Below are positions 12,588 through 23,468 of a stretch of DNA of 64,000 nt, piece by piece. Within the stretch, counting starts at the first letter, position 1; each line of letters opens with the position of its first letter. Origin of the DNA: Pleodorina starrii (lineage: Eukaryota > Chlorophyta > Chlorophyceae > Chlamydomonadales > Volvocaceae); contig BRXU01000001.1 in the NCBI GenBank assembly GCA_030267565.1, forward strand, positions 9,899,001 to 9,963,000. The letters are read 5' to 3'. The notes under the pieces are model-generated. The model saw nothing but the letters and a program-made list of their open reading frames with translations. It made no database searches and was not told the origin of the DNA. The translations under genes and the position numbers were made by a program.

Positions 12588-14929
12588 TCAGATGCGGCCG
12601 CCCAGGCTGCGCCGCCCGCCGCTGGCATTCGCCTTCTTCCACTGCTCCTGCGTTCCCTCCGCGCCCGTGTCTACCACCAGGTCGCAGCGCTTGCAGCTGG
12701 CCACGCACTTGCCGGGCCGCGCGCGGCTGCCCACCATGAAACTGGCATTGCGCTCGCACTCGCCGGAATCGGCCCACTGGGGACACATCTCGTCGCTGTC
12801 GTCGCAGCCCGGCGGCAGATCCTGGGGCTTGACCTTGGGCTGCGGGTGCTGCTCGATGGTCTCGGCCGCCTCGCCGCCCATGGCGTAATGGCCCACGTGA
12901 ATCCACTTGGCGGCACTCCACTTGATTCCCCGGATGACGGGGCAGGCCGTGTGCAGCGACTTGCGCTCGAGCTCGCCCGTGGGCTTGATCGAGTGGAAGA
13001 GAATGGCGGTGCCCTTCCTGGGCTTGGCGGCGAGGTGGTAGCGGGCGCACTCTGAGAAGCCGACGTTCTCGCCGCCGGGAGCAGCCACGTTGGGGAACAC
13101 CGTCTCGCCGCCCTCCTGCGGTGGGGATGGGGATGGGGTGGGGTGGGGTTGGTGGTGGTGGTGGTGGTGGTGAGTGATGTTGATGGAGGCGGGGTAGAGG
13201 AGGGTTCGGGAGGGGGGCGGAGGGGAGCACAGCCGCGTGTGCGATCGAGAGGGGATTGTGCCCGCGCGAGATAAGGCGTTGCTGCAGCCGTGTTAGTTGG
13301 TTGGCTGGTTGGTTAGTTGGTTAGTTGCTTGGATATTCGCCGCCACACATCATCTTGTGTTGTGGGCGCACAGGCACAATAAGCATGGCAGGGGATCAAC
13401 GACGGAAATGTTGTGGACGGCGCGCCGCCAAAATGGCGGTGATGATAGGGCCAATATGGGGTGATTCGCGGCCGTCGGGCCCTGCGCAGAAAGCGCAGCC
13501 GTGTTCACCAGCCGGGGTGAGCCCGATCAAACAACCCACGGTACACTGCCGGCATCCAGTACTCCATTCACAAACGGAAACGATAGTTCGGCAAAGGCAG
13601 CATGCGTGGCAGCATGGAAACCATCGATGCAGCTGGGGGTAGGGCAGGGGAATGCCGATGCATCTGCTCCCACTTTTGCTTTGGCCAGCCGAACCCAACC
13701 GAACCTCGTGAGTCGTGACCCACCTCGGTGTCAACCAGGTACATCAGCACGGTCGCGTAGCGGTTCCCGCCGTTGGTGATTCCGTCCTTGTGGAAAAAGT
13801 AGTCCCACTGCAGGCGCGGAACGGGGCCGAGGGGGGGGGGAAGGCGAGGGGCAAGGAGGATTGGCAGGCGGTGACACGGGAAGGGCGAGAGCTGGTTCAC
13901 GACAGGACTGGACAGGACTGTGTTGCATCAGTGCGGCGAAAAGTCCCGAAAGCACCAAACACTAAGCACAGACTCCGCTTGCACAACACAGTGCAAGCAA
14001 GCACGTGTGAACGGACCGTCTTGCATAATGCTGGCGGGATGCGCGTGAACTTACGTGCGCGTCGTACTTCTGCTCTTTCTGATAGCGCAGGACCTGCAGG
14101 CCCTCGCCATTGCCAACAGGCATCAGGGTCCAGGCGGCAATGCGCGCCTCGATGCGCTTGACGATTTCGTCCTCGCCGCGGTCAAGGAAAACGCCAAATG
14201 ACGTGCGAATGTTGGACGTCTCGCTGTCACCATCGCCGCCCACGACGCCAGAACGCTCAAGGCGCCGCTCGGAAATCTTGACGATGTGGTCGGCCTCCTC
14301 TGCGCACACATGCCAGAGAATTGGCGTTCAGCAAAGGGAACCGCAATCAGACACACCCGTAGCGCCTTGGATGGCCATTATCGCGTCAACAGAACACAAC
14401 ACTGAAAACAAGAAGGAAAATCCTTTATGACGGCGTTTTGGGTGAGGTGTGAGCTGCGCTATGGAGGGGGCGTCGACACCTTTCATGTCGACGCAACGGG
14501 AGCGAAGGTCGGGAGCCAAGCACTCACCGTCGGTGAGGAAATGCTCGTAGAGGAAAATCCTAGCATCAGCGTCAAGCACCTGCGGCGGGGGCCGAATGGT
14601 TTAATTTTGTTCTTGTTATGGCGGGGGCACGCCCTGTCGTGATACCTTGAGGGCAAACCGTGGCACGCTCACCTTCATGCGGCTATTGCGCATGGCCAGC
14701 ACATCCGGCTCAACAAGGTCAGGCTTGAAGTCGGTGCCCATCCACCCTGTAGGTGGAAAGAAGGACAGGGTTAACGTTACATTGCGACACAGCAAACACA
14801 TGCCGACCCAGCCGGAACCTGGCTCATACCTGGCAGGATATCCTCGTCTGTCCGTGGGTCTCTCTGTGCGGCATTTGCACAAGCGACAAGGACTAAAGCA
14901 ACACAGGCAACGCAGGCTAGTCGTCTCAT
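12588..14929 (-). CDS. Secreted prolyl 4-hydroxylase with C-terminal ShKT domain
   Basis: 2-oxoglutarate/Fe(II) dioxygenase that hydroxylates peptidyl proline in the secretory pathway, probably in Hyp-rich wall glycoproteins. Six exons in transcript order: 14929-14830, 14746-14673, 14579-14528, 14299-14055, 13807-13724, 13115-12588 (360 residues). The N-terminus (MRRLACVACVALVLVACANA) is a clear signal peptide. The iron ligands are the HxD of DAHWDYFFHKDG (His157, Asp159, formed across the exon 4/5 junction) and His240 in SLHTACP. Lys250 in GIKW is the expected 2-oxoglutarate anchor. Residues ~289-329 form a six-cysteine ShKT module (CDDSDEMC...GKCVASCKRC). All junctions are GT-AG and in phase. 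Convergent with ADA2. I know ShKT fusions to this enzyme in plants and algae; the exact substrate is inferred. Confidence 0.93.
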
Positions 14930-15786
14930 GGTAAAGGGAGTTGCTTAAATGACGGAACACGGAAGCCTCTAAGACGAAGTGGATCAGAAAGGGGATTACA
15001 ATTACCAAATAGTGTAAGAAGATGGACTAACTTCATAATCGGTTTATGGCGGTAGGCCCCTTTTTATGGCACTGGCCATGCGCAACGGTCCGGTACCACC
15101 GAGTATGGATTGTACTTCCGATGCTGGCAGGTAGTCGCCCACTGAACGAGTGTTCAACAACTATAGACATGTCAAATTATGAAATAATATAAAAATATGC
15201 TGAATTTTAAACAATTGGAAGCTGGGTGCCGCCATTTAACAGAACGCAAGGTGCCGCCGGTACAAAGGACGGCGATCGAAGTTGCTTAGCGAACAATTTC
15301 TTGGTCAATGGGAAATCTAAGAGATCATAAAAAGATAGCTTGTGATGGGTTTGGTGTCACAATTGCGTTGGGCGCCATTTGTTTCCGCTTTCGGAAGCGC
15401 TTCTCACTCTTCTTTCGGAACGACCGTCAAAGTCCTTCCGCAATGGAAACGTTTACAATTCACAATTATTCTTTCATTGTTAAATGTCAAGTTTGCATAC
15501 TACCTTACCCTTTACGAAGGGTGCGGGTAGTGGCGGGTTCGGCGAGCCCTGATGAGCCGCGGCGGCGGGCAGGAATGAGGGGCCAAGCCTCCTGCGCACA
15601 CTGCGTCATGCAAAGCTCACATAACACAGTCCTTGCACCGTCCATACATTGCAACTGAATTCACGGCATGTTTCGCAAGTGAGAGCCATTCGACTTTCGG
15701 TCGGCCCAACTGCCGCGCACGCATCAACTGACGGGAAAGCCCTTACACAGTACTTCCCTACCTCCAATCCGACCATGCCCGTGCAG

Positions 15787-15855
15787 CTGTTCACGGACTA
15801 GATCTCAAACTGTTCACGTACTAGATCTCAAACTGTTCACGGACTAGATCTCAAA
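15787..15855 (+). repeat. Three tandem copies of a 23-base unit
   Basis: The unit CTGTTCACGGACTAGATCTC plus AAA is repeated three times head to tail. The middle copy differs by one base (G to T). It lies in intergenic DNA between divergent or unassigned regions. Confidence 0.9.
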
Positions 15856-17752
15856 CTGCCCAAGCGCCGACGTCGTTCTATCTCAATTGCACCGAAAGCG
15901 AACAACAACTGCGACCCACTTCTCGATGCGCCCCTACTACCTAGTTCACGCACACATCGGGCTAGTCAACATGGAAACCCGGACACCCGCGGGCGACCAA
16001 AGCACCATCCTGCAATTTGCTGCGGCAGAACTGCTTGCCGATGGCAGTTATGCAGCTACGTAAGGGATTCGCATCATCGCACATCAACCAGCCAGCCACC
16101 TGATGCAGAGCACACGTGTTCACGCAGCGGGGCAGCTGGCCCCCCCTCCCCCCGCCGCCCCCTCCCAAGTCCCAACCCCTTTCGCAGCAGCTCGGGGGGC
16201 TCCACAACACGGGCCCGCTGTCGCATCGTCGTTTCCGTTCCATCGCTGCGGTCTCATCTCTATCACTACTCCCCACCACGCAGCGCACACCCGCCCAGCC
16301 CCGACCCCAGTGGCAGTCCAAAGGCCACCCCCGGGCTGCGTGCGGCGTGCAGCGCAGGGGGCGGGGCACGGCTGAGATGCCCGCCCAGGGCTCAGAAATC
16401 CCCCTTTGCGGTTTCCTTGCCTCTGCCCACAGCCCCACACGGTTGGGCCTCCTTGGGGGCACAAGGACGGCCCCGGAGGACGCCCCGGTGTCAGTCCGAT
16501 GTTCACGGACGCTACGGGGCTACGGGGCTACGGGGCAGGCAGCGTTGCAAAGCGGCGTCCGACTGAGTTCCGTCCTTCCGGCCTTCCGACTGGGGTGAGG
16601 AGGAGGCGGGTGGGAGAGGGAGGAGAGCGGAGGGACAAACCGCCAACTTCGACTCCGCGTCTGGCCCCGGGGGTACCGGTACACCCATCCAGGCTTCCCC
16701 GGACAAAGGCTAAGGCGAAGGGCCGCATCCACACAGGTTACGAGGTTCGCAGGCCGCTACTCCCCCCTCCCCCCCCCGGGAAGGCGGGCCCGTGCTGCTT
16801 GACGGGCCTGCGGCTCCAGATCTGACTGGCCGTTGACCGCCCACGCCCCTGGAGACCTCCTTTCGTCCTCTTGACATTTCGCCCAGCCCCGACCCCAATG
16901 CACCCGGGATCCCGGGTGCTGCACCCGAGTGAGCAACGGCCACTGCGGCCACTGCTGCTCCCCCACCCACAAGTTCGCCCAGGCCGTCTCCTTCTCCGCT
17001 GCGGTTTTCCTTTTTACCCCCCACAAGTGCTCAACGGGCACACAGCGGAAACAGGCAGCAGATGCAGGCAGCATAAGCAACATCGAGTCAACCGACAACC
17101 GAATGTCAACAAGACAACTAACAAACCAACAATCAACTACCCACGTGAGACGTGACCCAGCGCGCGCCGCCAGGGTTGCGCCGTGGCCACGGACGCGACG
17201 CGACTTGGCGCGGGCCTCTGCCCCGCCAGTGTCCCCCCCCACCCCACCGCATCCGCAGAGCTCCACACAGCCCAGCCAGGCTTCACCGGCAATCACGGCC
17301 GCAACCACCGCCAGGAAACACTCCACCACCACCACCGGCTGGGTGGGTTTCCCATCCGCCCGCGGCACACCTCCCCTCCCCTGCGCCTCCCACCTTTAAA
17401 GCCAACCTCTCGAGGTCTTCTCTTTGACTGCGAGTTTTGCACACGCGCTGCAAAACCCAATCAACCAACCAACCAACCAAAAAACCCAACGGGCGCTCCG
17501 CCCCAGCGGGCTCTGGGCCATTCAGCTCCGAGACCAGGGCCGCCTGCCCCTCCCCTAGGTGCCCTGGAGGGGTGGGGGGCGCCCACCCGCTGACATCGCC
17601 CCCGTGCCTTCGCCGCGGTACTCTTTTTATTGCCCGCCATCCCCATCTCCCACCTCCCACGGCGGACGGGGCACCCAACCACCTCAACATCCATAGAGGT
17701 CAACAAGTCAGCCTCAGCCTCAGCCTCAGCCTGACGGGCTGGGGAAGGCAGG

Positions 17753-17757
17753 TTACA
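17753..17757 (-). terminator. Minus-strand TGTAA poly(A) signal
   Basis: It lies 688 bases past the stop of the minus-strand gene at 18445, a normal 3' UTR length for this group. Confidence 0.4.
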
Positions 17758-18444
17758 ACAGAGGACCCGGACCCGGACCGGAGGGCATCTCCCGCATGCA
17801 TACTGCACCGACTCCCCGCTGCCCCCCCCCCCCGGGCCAGTTGCGACATGATGTGTGATGCATGATATGCACCTCTCGTCCAGGTCCGGGTCCTGGCCCT
17901 CCGCGGGTGGTTCACCGCAAACCCGATTCATCCTTTCATCCTTTTGCCGTTTCCAGAAGCAGCGATGCAGCAGCGATGCAGCAAAAATGATTTTGATGAA
18001 TAAACCCACACGCCCCAGCGCCACCGCTTTCCCTGCGCCCCGCACGCAACACAGCGCGGTGCTCCCCTACCCGCTCCCCCCACCGCAGGGCCGCACCACC
18101 ACCAAGCGCAGCGCCTACCAACCACTCCTTAATGCGGCCAGCCAGCCAGCCAGCCAACCAGCCGGTCAGTCGGTCGGTCGAGATCACCGCCGAAGGCCGC
18201 GGGGCGGATGCGCGCGCACCCTTGCAGAATGTGTTGACGATGCACCGAAGGCGTGTGGAGTGGGCTAAGGGTGTGGAGTGTCTGCGAGCCCGGGGGCCCG
18301 GGGCGTAATTAGAACGGCCCGGGGCGCGGCGCGTCGCGGTGGGGCGCGCCGTGCCCTCGCGCCCCCCTCCCCCCTGGGGGTGGCCCGCGTTCGCCTCACG
18401 AGCCCCCGCGGGGCGCCACGCCGCGCCCGCCCTCTCATCCGCCT

Positions 18445-19545
18445 CTACGTCCACGACGACCCCCGGCGCGCGCTGCCCGGCCGCGGCCGCCCCGTCAGCG
18501 CCACCTCCGTCGCCAACCGCGCCTGCGCCATCGCAGCATTGCCCGCGCTCGACACCTGCCGACCCAGTGCAGCCGCAAGCGCCGACTGCCCGCCGCCGCC
18601 GGAGGCGGCGGCGGCGGCGGCGGCGGAGCCGCCGCCGCCGCTGGCGGCGCCACCGGCGCCTTCGGCGCCCGCCGCCGCAGGCGGCGGCGCCGCCGGCGGC
18701 GCCTGCGGCGGCCGCAGGTCCACGATCTGCAGCTTGCTGATCCGCGGCCCGGGTGGCGGCGGCGGCGCGTCTGCGTCCATTGGGCCCATGAAGGTCACTG
18801 CGTCGACCACCTTCTCCGCAACGGGCGCGATGGCGAAGGCCTCCAGTCGGATCCAGTGTCCGAAGAGCTGCTCGGGGCGACTCACCCAGGGCAGCAAATC
18901 AGCGGGGCTAATCAGGGGGCTGAGGCTGGTGGTGGTGGCGGTGTTGGTGGTGTGGGATGGCGGCGGCTGCGGCCATTGCCGCGGGGAGGCTGAAGGCGCG
19001 AAAGGTGGGGAGGTGGGCAGGCCAAAGGCGGCGGCGGAGGTTGCGGAGTGGGGCCGGGGAGCGCGGGAGAAGGAGGAGGCGGAGTGGGGGCGGGAGCGGG
19101 AGGAGGAGGAGGACGGGGAGACGAAGGAGGCGGAGCGGGGCCTGGGCGAGGAGGAGGAGGAGGAGGAGGGGGAGCGGGCGGGGGAGGGCGGGGGGAGGGA
19201 GCGGGGCACCAGGAGCTGCTTGTGCGGGTCGGCGGTGGTGCAGGAGGCGATGCAGATGCGGCGGGCGAGGGAGTTGCCGGGGGAGATGTCGGTGAGGTAG
19301 ACGTTGAAGAGCCAGCCCTGCGGGGTGTGGGGATGTGGGGGTGTGGGGATGTGGGGGTGTGGGGTTGTGGGACGAGGTTGTGGTATGGGGTTGTGGTATG
19401 GGGTTGTGGGATGGAACGCGCTCAGGATGGAGGCGGGGAGCCGAGGGACGTAGGGGGGTGCTCCCTTTGGCAGCACGAGGAGGCGGGCGAATTCGGAAGC
19501 CAAAGGCAGGACGTAAAGCTGGCGGCTGCAACGCTGGGACGCTGG
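18445..19545 (-). CDS. Unidentified protein, 5' end unresolved
   Basis: I do not recognise the family. A minus-strand frame with mixed, non-repetitive composition runs from about 19545 to a TAG at 18445-18447. Convincing segments are RQLYVLPLASEFARLLVLPK, GWLFNVYLTDISPGNSLARR and LFGHWIRLEAFAIAPVAEKV. Low-complexity Ser/Pro and Ala/Gly stretches lie between and after them. An acceptor at 19318-19320 (CAG before GGCTGG) is in the same frame as the upstream ORF, so the Pro/His-rich piece at 19320-19430 may be intron or coding. No start codon could be placed; a first exon probably lies between 19550 and 19740. The last part is encoded by GC-rich Ala/Pro codons. TGTAA at 17753 fits as its poly(A) signal. 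Confidence 0.5.
   Translation of the reverse strand, partial: PASQRCSRQLYVLPLASEFARLLVLPKGAPPYVPRLPASILSAFHPTTPYHNPIPQPRPTTPHPHIPTPPHPHTPQGWLFNVYLTDISPGNSLARRICIASCTTADPHKQLLVPRSLPPPSPARSPSSSSSSSPRPRSASFVSPSSSSSRSRPHSASSFSRAPRPHSATSAAAFGLPTSPPFAPSASPRQWPQPPPSHTTNTATTTSLSPLISPADLLPWVSRPEQLFGHWIRLEAFAIAPVAEKVVDAVTFMGPMDADAPPPPPGPRISKLQIVDLRPPQAPPAAPPPAAAGAEGAGGAASGGGGSAAAAAAASGGGGQSALAAALGRQVSSAGNAAMAQARLATEVALTGRPRPGSARRGSSWT
19325..19415 (+). repeat. GT/GG-rich minisatellite
   Basis: It consists of repeats of about 12 bases (GGGATGTGGGGGTGTG), followed by three copies of a TTGTGG(TATGGGG) unit. It overlaps the possible intron of the minus-strand gene. Confidence 0.7.
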
Positions 19546-20120
19546 GGGTTTCGTCGCGCGCGGACTGGAGGGCAGGGCGGGGGGTTATAGATGCACAACT
19601 TCGCGGGCCCGCCGTTGGGGAGTGCACGCCACGGGGCAATCCACGCCGCCCCGAGACCCCTCTTCTTTTTCCATTTTTACGAAGGCAAGATACAAGGCCC
19701 CATAGCCATGTCCTCACTCCCTACTTAGATAACCGTGGGTATCAGCCACCATCCCGCAACTCTGCCAGCATGTTATTTGGAAAGATATACCATGCAATAA
19801 CGAACCCTAAGAACATTATTGCGCTTGGGCCTGCGCGCAATTACATAATACGGCAATCGCCAAAGGGGCTGCGCGTTAAAACCACCAAGCATTGCCCTTC
19901 CGTCGTGGCCCACTGTACGGCTTTATAAACAACAACGGGTATCGTACTTGTTTCCTCAAGATTCCCCATCCACACCCAAAGCCGCTTTCGCCGTTTGCGC
20001 TTTGCTCTCTTTTTTGGCTCTCCCTCTCCGCTCCCCCCAAACAACCCTAAAACCCAAGCCGCGTCTCACGGCGCGGTAGCACCACACACACATATATACA
20101 TCCATGCGTGTGTGTGTGTG

Positions 20121-20125
20121 TTACA
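20121..20125 (-). terminator. Minus-strand TGTAA poly(A) signal
   Basis: TGTAA lies 116 bases past the stop at 20241 of the low-complexity gene. A second one is at 19841-19845. Confidence 0.4.
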
Positions 20126-20153
20126 TATCTGCCGGGCCGACACTGGCCGGGGG

Positions 20154-20187
20154 GTAAAAAATGATACCGCAGCGGAGACGAAGACGG
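20154..20187 (-). repeat. Dispersed short repeat A (CCGCAGCGGAG family)
   Basis: A copy with the full layout: an A-run (GTAAAAAATGATA), the core CCGCAGCGGAGACGAAGACG, then unrelated sequence. It lies in the 3' flank of the low-complexity gene. Other copies are listed under findings. Confidence 0.7.
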
Positions 20188-20240
20188 CGTTGGCCGGGGG
20201 GCGCTAGCCCGCCCCATACGGGAGACCGCCGAAGCACTCC

Positions 20241-23200
20241 TCAGCCGAGGAGGGACGTACCACCCTGTCCGCACACTGCACCGGGAAGTGCTAACCGCTG
20301 CGCCTTGTGTGGTGGTCGGTTGTGGTGGTCGCGCAAGTGCGGCGAAACCCCATACCCCAAGTTAAGTTGACACCCCAAGTTGTAATGCAGTGCAGTCGAC
20401 CCCACCTGCAGCTCCGTCTCTCGATCCACAACCGCCGTCAAGTGGTAAAAGGCAGGATCAGTGAACAGCGGCGGCGGCGGCGCCGCCGCCGTCGCCGCCG
20501 CTGCCGCCGCCGCGGCGGCGGCGGCGGCGGCGTCCGCCGCCGCCAGGCCCCTCGGCGACATGTACGGCCTGTCCAGCACCCCGGCGGCGGTGCTGACCTC
20601 CAGGGACGGCAGGTCGCCGCCGCCCTCGTCGTCCGACACGTCGTGATCGCGCTCCGACAGGCGACTCGGAGGCCGCTGCCGCCGCGCCGCCGCCAGTGCC
20701 GCCGGCGTCGGCGAGATCCGCGGCCCACCGGTGCCAAACGCCGGCGAGATGCTGCTGACCGGACTGATCGGCACACCGGCAAGCACCAGCTCAGCGGCGG
20801 CGCCACTGCCGCCGCCGCCGATGCTCAGCGCCGCCTGCCCGGGGTACCGCGGCGGCCGACTCGAGTCCGTCGGGTAAAGGACGAGCATTGCGCCGCCGCC
20901 GCCGCCGCCGCACTCTCCGCCGCTGGAGCTCCGCTGGATGCCGCCGCCAGCTCCTCGCTCAAACTCCGGCGCCGCCGTGGCGGCGTCGGCGGCGCCGGGG
21001 CCGGCGCCGGCGGTCTGCGGGCGCTGCTGCCGCGGCGACCAAACGGTGGCGCCCCACTGCACGCGCTTGGGCGTGGCGGCAGCGTCGCCGCCGGCCTCGT
21101 CATCGTCGCCGCCACCGCCGCCGCCGCCGCCGTGGCGGGTGCGCTTGATGACGCTAGGCACACGCAGTACGGGGCCTTGGCCGACGGCCGCCCGGCCTCC
21201 GCCGCCGCCTCGTCCCCCGCCGCCGCCGTCGCCGCTGCCGCCGCCATCTTGCTCCGAGGCCCGGCGCGACCCGCGGGTCGCTGTCGCCGCCGCCGCGTCC
21301 GCGTCGTCGGCGTCCGTCGCCGCCGCCGCCGATGCGGCGGCGGCGGATCCGAGGAGGTACGCCGCGCTGGGCTCCGCTCCGAAACCGCCATACGAGTCGT
21401 TGCCGCCAGGGACGTTGAGTTGACGGCGGCTCTGCGCCGGGGACCGCAGGGGGTCGGGGCTGCCCTGGCGGGAGTGAGCCCGGCTGCTGCCGCCGCTGGA
21501 CGGCCCCGCCGCCGCCTGCTGTTGCGCCAGGTAGGCAGAGAGGTAGGGGCTGGAGCCGCCGCCGCCACCGCCGCCGCCGGCTCCGCCGCCGCCGCCGGGC
21601 TCGTCCAGCGCGCCGCCGTCCGGATCCTGGATCTCAAACGGCGCGAGGCCGGCGGCGTCGGCGATCTGGGACCACAGGGCCTTGCGCGCGCCCGTCAAGG
21701 CGGCGTGGCGGCGGCGGGCCATCGTGACGGCCGAATCGACGGCAGTGGCGGTCGCCGCCGCCGCCGCGGCGAAGGCGACGCTGCCGCACGACGGCGAGGC
21801 GGACACCGCCGGCTGCTGCGCGCTGCTGGCGGCATTGCGGAAGGACTCGTCCTCCCGACGCAACGCGCTCGCCGGCCGCGTCGGCGACACGCCGCTGCCG
21901 CCGCCGCGGCCCGGCGACACGCCGCTGCCGCCGCCGCGGCCCGGAGACCGCTGCTGCTGCCGCGGCGGCGACGGCGACGCGTCCGCCTGCCGCTGGTGCG
22001 GCACCCAGCTCGGCGACGGCGGGTAAACATCCGGCGCGCCGCCGCCGCGAACGCTGCCGGGGGACTTCAAAGCGGCGGCGGCGGAGCCTCCAGGCGGCGC
22101 GGAGAACGGCCGCGTCAACGCCACCCGGCGGTTCGGCACCAGCTGCGGTCCCACCGGGTCGCGCACTATCACGCCGTTCGACGGACCGTGCTTTGGCCGC
22201 GTCTGGTGAAGCCTCCGGGGGTTCATGCCCAGCGACCGCGCCGTGACGGCGCTGACGGCCTCCGCCTCAGCGTCGTCGTCGGCGGCGGCGGCGACCTCCG
22301 GCTCGGCGGCGGCGGCGGGGCCCGGGCTCGGCGGGAAGCTCGAGTGGGAGCTGCGGGGCTGGCTGTGTCGCGCGGATGCGGGGCTGACGGTCGCCGCCGT
22401 GCCGACCGCCTGCAGCTGCAGCGGCATGAGGATGGTGAGGGTGGGAGTGCAGGAGCGGCGCCGGGCGGCGTGGGAGGCCGAGGAGGAGGAGGAGGAGGGG
22501 GAGGCCGGCGGCGAGGCGCCGGGACGCGCGCTGGCGGGGCGCGAGCGCACCGACGCCGCCGGCGACGGCACCCACGCCGCCGTCAGGGAGGCGCGGCCCA
22601 GCGGCAGCTGCAGCTGCAGCGTCGGCGCCGCCGACTGCTGCTGCTGCTTCTGCGACGGCGCGGAGACAGGCCGGCTGCTGCCGCTGCCGCTGCCGCCGGC
22701 CCGGCTGCCGGGGGCGGGGGAAACGCCGCTGGCCGGTCGGCCGCGGGCGCTGCCGGCGCGCGGCTTGGTGGAGCCGTAGTAGAGCAACCGGGCTGAGCTG
22801 CTGAGGAGGGTTCCGGAGCCGATGGCTAGCTGCTGCTGCTCCTCGAGGTCGAGGTGGGCGGAGCCGGAGGGGATGGATGCGGAGGCGGGGGCGCGCCCGG
22901 CGCTGAACGGGGAGCCGGAGCGGGAGGGGGAGGCGGCGGAGGCGGAGGCGGGGTCGGTGGGGGAGGGGGCCGCGGCGGGGCGGGGGGTGGTGGTGGTGGA
23001 GGCGGGGGGAGAGGTGGCGGGCATGGGCAGCGGCGCCTGCGCGGCGGCCAGCAGCCGCATGGCGAGTCGGGAGGTATGGGCGGTGGTGGGCGCGGGGGTG
23101 GAGGTTAGGCGGGAGGCGGTCTCCATGGCGCAGTTGAGCGCGGCGGTGAGGGCGCGGGAGGCGTTCCCCCGGCGGTCGGCTGCGAAGGCCGCAGCAGGCG

Positions 23201-23468
23201 TTCCCGCGCGCGCCCCGCCGTCGTGTTTGTCGATGTTGACGATGGCTGAGACGTCATCGTTCCAATCCAAGACGTGTGCGTATCGGTGCTTGCGCGCTGC
23301 CGATACAGGGCGTTTCTTCTGCGCGTCTGGGTCCGCGGATGGCCGGATAGCAGCAGGAGCGCCTGAGGGCTCGTAGAACGCACGTATGCGAGCATCCTCT
23401 TCATCAACCCTGGCAAAGTCGTTCACAATCTGCGAGTACGTGCGCACGGCTTTGCGAACAGAACGCAT
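20241..23468 (-). CDS. Large low-complexity protein of unknown function
   Basis: An uninterrupted 1,075-codon minus-strand frame from ATG 23468 to TGA 20241, remarkable in an intron-dense region. Residues 1-85 are mixed (MRSVRKAVRTYSQIVNDFAR, then HRYAHVLDWNDDVSAIVNID) and look like a small structured or coiled head. The remainder is Ala, Ser, Pro and Gly rich, with poly-Ala and poly-Gly runs, and is probably disordered. Near the C-terminus FTDPAFYHLTAVVDRETELQ is again mixed. A GTGGGG donor at 20405 and a CAG acceptor ending at 20265 bound 141 in-frame bases, so the last 50-odd codons may include a removable intron, giving a tail GGTSLLG. No domain was recognised. The shared head-to-head promoter with the LYR gene (375 bases) supports the start. 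Long frames on the opposite strand are GC shadows. Confidence 0.6.
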   Translation of the reverse strand: MRSVRKAVRTYSQIVNDFARVDEEDARIRAFYEPSGAPAAIRPSADPDAQKKRPVSAARKHRYAHVLDWNDDVSAIVNIDKHDGGARAGTPAAAFAADRRGNASRALTAALNCAMETASRLTSTPAPTTAHTSRLAMRLLAAAQAPLPMPATSPPASTTTTPRPAAAPSPTDPASASAASPSRSGSPFSAGRAPASASIPSGSAHLDLEEQQQLAIGSGTLLSSSARLLYYGSTKPRAGSARGRPASGVSPAPGSRAGGSGSGSSRPVSAPSQKQQQQSAAPTLQLQLPLGRASLTAAWVPSPAASVRSRPASARPGASPPASPSSSSSSASHAARRRSCTPTLTILMPLQLQAVGTAATVSPASARHSQPRSSHSSFPPSPGPAAAAEPEVAAAADDDAEAEAVSAVTARSLGMNPRRLHQTRPKHGPSNGVIVRDPVGPQLVPNRRVALTRPFSAPPGGSAAAALKSPGSVRGGGAPDVYPPSPSWVPHQRQADASPSPPRQQQRSPGRGGGSGVSPGRGGGSGVSPTRPASALRREDESFRNAASSAQQPAVSASPSCGSVAFAAAAAATATAVDSAVTMARRRHAALTGARKALWSQIADAAGLAPFEIQDPDGGALDEPGGGGGAGGGGGGGGSSPYLSAYLAQQQAAAGPSSGGSSRAHSRQGSPDPLRSPAQSRRQLNVPGGNDSYGGFGAEPSAAYLLGSAAAASAAAATDADDADAAAATATRGSRRASEQDGGGSGDGGGGGRGGGGGRAAVGQGPVLRVPSVIKRTRHGGGGGGGGDDDEAGGDAAATPKRVQWGATVWSPRQQRPQTAGAGPGAADAATAAPEFERGAGGGIQRSSSGGECGGGGGGAMLVLYPTDSSRPPRYPGQAALSIGGGGSGAAAELVLAGVPISPVSSISPAFGTGGPRISPTPAALAAARRQRPPSRLSERDHDVSDDEGGGDLPSLEVSTAAGVLDRPYMSPRGLAAADAAAAAAAAAAAAATAAAPPPPLFTDPAFYHLTAVVDRETELQVGSTALHYNLGCQLNLGYGVSPHLRDHHNRPPHKAQRLALPGAVCGQGGTSLLG

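Larger units (their letters stand above)
14930..18444. other. Region without a confident gene
   Basis: The first part (14930-15780) is the promoter side of the prolyl 4-hydroxylase and has AT-rich patches near 15180. A 23-base tandem repeat lies at 15787-15855. From 16.1 to 17.7 kb the sequence is C-rich and carries three copies of dispersed repeat A (16226-16265, 16983-17022, 17600-17635). The last ~700 bases are probably the 3' UTR of the minus-strand gene at 18.4 kb, with TGTAA at 17753-17757. Open frames on both strands at 15.97-16.46 kb look only weakly coding. Confidence 0.4.

Noticed and set aside
15971..16063. Short plus-strand frame METRTPAGDQSTILQFAAAE ending at TAA, with a GTAAGG donor inside
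   Set aside because: The opposite strand is equally open and Cys-rich, no downstream plus-strand exon continues it convincingly, and the only joinable exon consists partly of dispersed repeat A.
20307..22796. 829-codon plus-strand frame rich in Arg and Ala
   Set aside because: It is the GC-driven antisense shadow of the low-complexity minus-strand gene. Its Arg/Ala/Gly composition is what complementing Ala/Pro/Ser codons produces.
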